Assembly (NCBI GenBank): GCA_020091685.1
Contig: CM034591.1
Location: 12,286,833-12,350,832 of the forward strand
DNA from: Lutjanus erythropterus
Lineage: Eukaryota; Chordata; Actinopteri; Lutjaniformes; Lutjanidae
Reading direction: 5' to 3'
Length of the DNA stretch: 64,000 bases
The notes beneath the pieces are model-generated. The model was not told where the DNA came from and searched no databases. It was given only the letters and a program-made list of their open reading frames with translations. Each line of letters opens with the position of its first letter. Position 1 is the first letter of the stretch. The translations under genes were made by a program, and so were the position numbers. This document shows positions 58,746 through 64,000 of this stretch, in pieces.

Positions 58746-61700
58746 TCAGCCAAGAGGGCACTTCGGCTGCATTTTTTTGAGAGTGGAACCACCAGAGTGG
58801 TGGAGGTGGGGAGGTGGAGGGGTGGGGGCGGGGTGTTGAGAGGCACAGGAACTGCGGTGGCCTGAGGTGGCGTGCCAAAAACAAAGACAAACTCAAAGGG
58901 AACATTCACTTCTTCTCTCCCCTCAGCCTGTGTTTCTCAGTACTCAGCTGCACCGCGTCTTGTTATGAGTCTGTCTAACCACTTCCTCATGCTGCTGGCA
59001 GAGAGGTCAGGGTTCAGTCAGGTCCTCTGACAGCCAGAACAGCCTGCAATAACAAGAGCGCTTGAAATGAGAACTCTCTTTTCATTTTCTCTGTACAGCT
59101 ACTACCCTTTAAATTCTACCTACATACAACCCCTCTCGTTTCCTTCCTGTAACCAGAAATCATATTTTTCAGTGAATTTGTCTCAGAGGTGGCCTTGTTA
59201 TGCGCACCTCCATGACTGTGAGTATCATCCCGATGCTGTCTGATCTTTGTCTGAGATGAATAAAGGTCAAAAACAACCCTTATCTGACAGAATTTTGAAA
59301 TGAACCAAACAGTCAGAAACAGCTTTTGAAACAACGTTCATGCAAGAAGCCGGATATGTTGCACAAAAATGATGAAATCTATGAAAAAAATGTAATAAAT
59401 GAATAAAAAGGTTCAGTGCCTACAGCAGCACTGACGGATGGTGGTTCCACGATCTCAACTCACTCTCATCAGAACACAGTCTGAACCTATGGGGAGTGGC
59501 ACTGTTAGTGGAGTCAGTCCGCTCATTTAGTTGCTTTAAAAAAGGGGTCTCAGCTTCATGAAGTGCTGAACAGATGGGGATATGCTGTCCTCTGCTGGTT
59601 GAAGCAGATGCTGCAGCTGTAATACAAAACCTATTGGAAATGTCAATAATCATGTACACAAACTCACACTAAACCCACACCTGTAGAGTAAAACTAGTTA
59701 GATCTGCTAAATTTTTCCTTAAGAAGGTGTTCAGGGGTGCTTGCATCCACTTTGGTGTGGTATAATCCACAATTAATACTCACAACATACTTTCAATATG
59801 GGTCTGATGCAGATGTAGACACCCTTAAATTAAAGCTAAAAAGTCGCCACTTACTCCTCATTGCTACTTCTCATTCCAAATCCAAGAGTAGAGATGCAGA
59901 ACAGGACTGTCCTCAAATTTACAGGCTCCTCTGTATCATTTGTGCAAAAAAAAGCAATTTCAACATTCAAGACTGTTCAATTTCTGACACATTTCCCACC
60001 ATAGGGAAATGTAAATTTTGGTTCTAACAAATACATGATCTGTAACAGCCCTCAATCATAAATAAGGTATTTGATATATCAAATCAACACATTTTCTTCC
60101 CACATCATCCGATAGTCATGCTGCTTTGTCACACTCACATACAGATGTACAAGGTCCCCGTCAGTGTGTGACATTTCTGCTTGAACGTCATTTTAACACT
60201 TGGTTAATGTTATGAAACTGTCGCAGTTTGGTTTTGTCTAGGCACCAACTCCACTTGGTTATGTTCGGGTCAAAAAAGATAATTGGGTTAAAATAAGTAC
60301 TTGTTACGTTGCATGACTTCAAACTTAACAAGCCACAGTCTCCTGGGTGAAAATCCTGTATTTGTTTGACCCATCCAACCCACCTCCTCCACCTCCTCTT
60401 TGTACAACATCACCTAACGCAGATGGTTTCACACTGAATTTCCGTGAAACCCCTGGTGCGTCTCATACAGATGCTAAAGGTCACCCTATATATAGATGTC
60501 AAGTGGTGTGACAAAATATTGATTATAGAGACGTTGATAAAAGAATGGTCACATTTTATTCAGAAATTGTACCAATTGAGAATTATTGTTTTGAAAAATT
60601 GAGCACCAAACCCCAGATAAAAAAAGACGTTTAATCTCTGGTTTCACTTAATCTCTTGAAAGCTGTTTTCTTCCCATGAAATGTTCCACATTTTGGCAAC
60701 GTAACAAGTAGTTTTGTATTTTCCAGGTCAACACTTCATCTGGTTCTATTTTTATGGCTTTGCTATAACAGCTAATGAGAGCACTTTTCCTCATAATTCA
60801 ACCTGACATATTAAGTATCTTACAAAACTTTTAGATTAAGGGGAGAATTTAAAACAGCTTTGTAATAACCACTTTTGGATTACAAAAAAATAATCTTACA
60901 AAGCTATACGACACATTTATGAATTAAGTTTTATGTTGCACCAGTTGGTTTTAATTGACAATTGTCCTCGAGCTACTTATGAAAGTGTATTAAGAAGACA
61001 GACTGCAGAGACAGTAGTTTGCCACATTTCACACCATGTGAGCTGATTACACTTTTCTCTGAAAGTATGCTGGTTATATGGTTGAACTGCATTCTCTCTG
61101 TTGACCCATATATCATGATTTACTCCACTATTTCTATATTGTTGCACTGAATGTGTAAAATTACCACACAATTTACCACACAGGTCAAAGTCCACACAAC
61201 CATTCACCCACAAGCGCAAAACAGTCCCACGTGTCCAACAGCCGTGTCAAGCTGCGTACATCAGTTTGTCAGACATTTGAATGCATGCTCCTGAATCACC
61301 AGCATGTATGTTAAGCACTTATGATTGTGTTGTGCAAAGAGGAATAATACACATTGCACAGACTTCTCTCCACAGCACTCAGCGCTGGACCTGACCTATA
61401 GATCTCCATCCAGACCAAGTGTACAAAACCAGTGGAGATACAGAAGTTTAAAAGAGAATATGAAACACGCAATATTACAATATTTTTTTTTAGCAAAAAC
61501 AATCTTAACCCATCCATTAGTAAAAATTTAAAACTTCTATTTTTTCAAATTAACATCATATTTGAAAACAAAGTCCACTCAAATCTCCTCCATCTCTTAA
61601 CATTAATTGATAAACCACTAATTTCAAAGCCAATCTGTCGTTGACCTTAAATAAGCTATATGTAAGAATTTTAGTTCAAAACATTCAGAAACTGAATTAA

Positions 61701-61830
61701 CAGTTTTGACATCGATGCTCTTTGTTATGTCAAAGACCACTATGAATTGTGAAGTTAGCACATCTACTGCTAACCACCTAGCCTTCGCCCAGCCTGTCAC
61801 TTAATATCACTTTGTATGTTAAAAGGCAAC
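58746..61830. other. Unique non-coding stretch
   Basis: G-rich patch at 58797-58845 (GGTGGGGAGGTGGAGGGGTG type). No supportable gene in the rest; open frames reach at most 97 codons and show no domain. Confidence 0.4.
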
Positions 61831-61883
61831 AGTTAGTCACTGTGGCATCCAGTCTGCCCTCAGCACAACATGAGAGGATCATG
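61831..61883 (+). repeat. Short direct repeat, copy A (partner at 62258-62309)
   Basis: AGTTAGTCACTGTGGCATCC followed by CAGTCTGCCCTCAGCACAAC and ATGAGAGGATCATG aligns with 62258-62309 (AGTGAGTCACCATTGTGTCC, CAGTCTGCCCTCAGTCCAAC). The offset is 427 bp. Confidence 0.75.
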
Positions 61884-62257
61884 ATGTATGATGGAGAACC
61901 TGGATACAGCGTCGCCTCTCAGTCTTGCTTCTGATTTTGTCCAGTGGTCACTTGCAATATTATGGCGAAAAATTCCCCTTGTGGCCCAAAAAGCATTTTC
62001 CCCCACAAGCCACCATGATAAAAGAGACGCCTGTAAAACTGTTTACAGAACACCACAAACTGCAAACAAGGTCAAGTTGTGACTGTTTCTATGATGACAG
62101 GTTTTTTTGTCAGCAAAACTTGAGAAAAGGGAGAAATTCTCATTTGACTGAAGAGGCCCTGTGTTCTCATCCAGTATCCTCTTCTTATTCCTGTCCTCCT
62201 GTAGCTCGTCCCGGCACGTCCTGTCTCATAATGTCAATTCATATGCCAAGAGATAAC
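61884..62257. other. Spacer between the short direct repeats
   Basis: Unique DNA. The 133-codon frame 61925-62326 runs through it and into the second repeat without any recognisable domain. Confidence 0.4.
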
Positions 62258-62309
62258 AGTGAGTCACCATTGTGTCCAGTCTGCCCTCAGTCCAACATGA
62301 GGGATGAGG
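62258..62309 (+). repeat. Short direct repeat, copy B
   Basis: See 61831-61883. About 80 percent identical by eye. Confidence 0.75.
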
Positions 62310-63470
62310 AAGTAGTGCTGCACTGAGGGTAAGAAACCACATTCAGCGCCTAAGAAAGAAGTGATAGAAATCGCAGTAAAACAAGACTTAACACTGACAT
62401 TGCTTTCCGCAACTGGACACAGTTTGCTGCTGAACTCGTAACGTTTTTCTAGACTGGTAATTAAACAACTGTTCATGCTAATAATGGCTGTTTAGCAACA
62501 ACGGTACAGTGAATGACAGTGTGAAGATGTTTGGTAAGTTAGCTGTTTGTTGAAAGAAAGACAGACGAGTTGGAGGGACTGTGTGGTTCGGGGTAGACAC
62601 CCCAAACTTTCAGGTCTTACGTTGCCCCCAATTTGTTTGGTGTATGAATTCAGTAAGTGGCCACTTCTTACATACAGCTCCTTTAGCACACACAACCCTT
62701 AACTAAATTTCCAGGTGCTGTTCTTTGAGTGAAAATATAGCACAGTGAAAACCGAAATTGCTTCAAGTCTAGTTCCTTATTTAATCCCTGATAGCTTTAA
62801 GTGCCCAATTTAGAAATCCTGAATGGCTCCCTCTTCAGAAACAACTTCTATCACAATTCTCCTCACCTTGACAAAAAAAAATACCCTCTCGATTCTCATA
62901 TATTTAGAAATAATAGAAAAAAGAAATAAATTATTGTTTGGCCACCACAACACAGCAGATCTGGGGGAATACACTGTAAAGTAATTACTGGTGTGTTGAA
63001 GCCGTTTCATGTGGTGACAATGAAATCAAATGGGTCAGACAGCAATAATAAAAAGCAGATGCAGCCTGCTGAAGAAAGACTGTTGAGATTTGATGCTGGA
63101 AGTTGTTTCATCGCTGAAGAACCAGATGTTTACATTTGATCTTCCAGCAGTTCACAAACCCACAGGGAGCACGTTGGTAATAGGTCAGAATGGCGTGTGT
63201 GATATATAAGTCAGCTAAGTGGGTCGAAGACGTGGTTCCGGGGACGCTCCGATGGGTCAGCGGACGGACCTGGAGGTGTGTTTGCACATTTCTGGAGAGG
63301 GAGGGTGTCCATCGAACGGCTTTGACCTCTCAGGTTGAGTTCAATATTTGTTGTGCGGATGATTTATAAATATTTCCCTTTGGTCTCGCCAAGGGCAGCA
63401 TATCTTGCCAAGGGAGAGCTCTCTCTGAAGTGAGGCCATGAAAGTCAGGCCTGTGAGATGCCTGAATACT
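62310..63470. other. Unique non-coding stretch
   Basis: No supportable gene or clear repeat. Confidence 0.4.
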
Positions 63471-63504
63471 TACACACACACATACACACACCTCGCATGC
63501 ATGT

Positions 63505-63550
<46 letters not shown>
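63471..63550. repeat. (CA)n microsatellite
   Basis: A short ACACACAC patch at 63473-63490, then about 42 bp of pure CA at 63508-63549. Confidence 0.95.
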
Positions 63551-63553
<3 letters not shown>

Positions 63554-64000
63554 ACTGTAAATCTGCAGCTCGTCAAAGCCAAAAAACCCTGATCAGGTGA
63601 ACGGGAGCACTTCCCACGATACTGCAAAGTGGAATGCCGGAAACCTCCAATTATTGTGAATTTGCATCAAAGACACAAAGAGGCCGTCATCGTCCAACGA
63701 GGCCGAGATCACAGAAAGGCAAACGCTTTGACACGCAGACAATTTGAAGACAACACTCTGTATTTAAAGCCTCAAGTTGTGTTTAATGAGGAAAAAAGGG
63801 GGCAATTAAATTAGGTTACTGCACAGCGGGGGGTGGACGTTATGAGGGCGAAGTGACGAGCCTCGTCTTTTTCAGCCTGAATATCAAAAGGTTAGACTCA
63901 GTGATCAAAAGAGGACGGCGTTCACTGTGTGTGAACATCACACCAACCAATTAGGATTTCAATTTTTATTTATTTTTGTAGTTTTATCAGGTAGTTGCAG
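63551..64000. other. Unique stretch, possibly conserved
   Basis: Complex unique DNA with TTGTGAATTTGCATC (close to an octamer word) and GGGGCAATTAAATTAGG. No domain in the 61-codon frame at 63629-63814. Conservation is untested. Confidence 0.3.

Noticed and set aside
58503..58865. 120-codon open frame through the minisatellite.
   Set aside because: The repeat unit length is not a multiple of three throughout and the frame depends on the degenerate repeat; no start context.
1..64000. CRISPR array, bacterial operon, phage or plasmid features.
   Set aside because: No regularly spaced identical repeats with unique spacers, no long prokaryotic-type genes and no ribosome-binding-site pattern. The repeat content is that of a fish genome.

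Overview
This 64 kb window looks like vertebrate nuclear DNA, most probably from a spiny-rayed (percomorph) teleost fish. It is AT-rich with low coding density. It contains no complete gene that I can recognise, no RNA gene and nothing prokaryotic. The fish assignment rests on the dispersed repeats: tRNA-derived SINEs, an L2-like LINE whose 3' tail has the usual fish form, hAT-type miniature elements with ends like GGCTGCAACTAA, and TTAAAGGGACAGTTCACC and TTAAAGGGATAGTTC foldback elements. That assignment is from memory, not from a search.

Layout. 0-17.4 kb: non-coding DNA with two minus-strand SINEs (both with clear target-site duplications), several DNA-transposon relics and a possible conserved block near 8.3 kb. 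17.4-26.1 kb: a 4.2 kb direct duplication whose copies are joined by a perfect 269 bp inverted repeat around an AT-rich core. The second copy differs mainly by small deletions, which points to an assembly artefact. 26.2-27.2 kb: the best protein-coding candidate, short exon-like blocks with a good acceptor and donor and a compatible reading phase. I do not recognise the product. 27.2-41 kb: mostly unique DNA, with a nested-transposon composite at 32.9-34.1 kb, a hAT BED-finger transposase fragment at 35.9 kb and a decayed L2-like reverse-transcriptase fragment at 38.8 kb followed by another DNA element. 41.5-57.3 kb: a second nested composite, a 780 bp foldback element, two hAT-like MITEs (one with a clear 8 bp target duplication), a CTCF-like motif and a minus-strand L2-like tail. 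57.7-64 kb: GT/CA microsatellites and a 12-unit minisatellite with higher-order structure.

Between the repeats are long unique stretches. Some are rich in TAATTA-, ATGCAAAT- and AATTAG-like words, as expected of conserved developmental enhancers in a gene desert or large intron, but conservation cannot be tested here. Most short open frames do not resemble known proteins and are best ignored. I found no convincing previously undescribed biological system. The items most worth checking are the duplication/foldback, the 26-27 kb exon candidates and the minisatellite.
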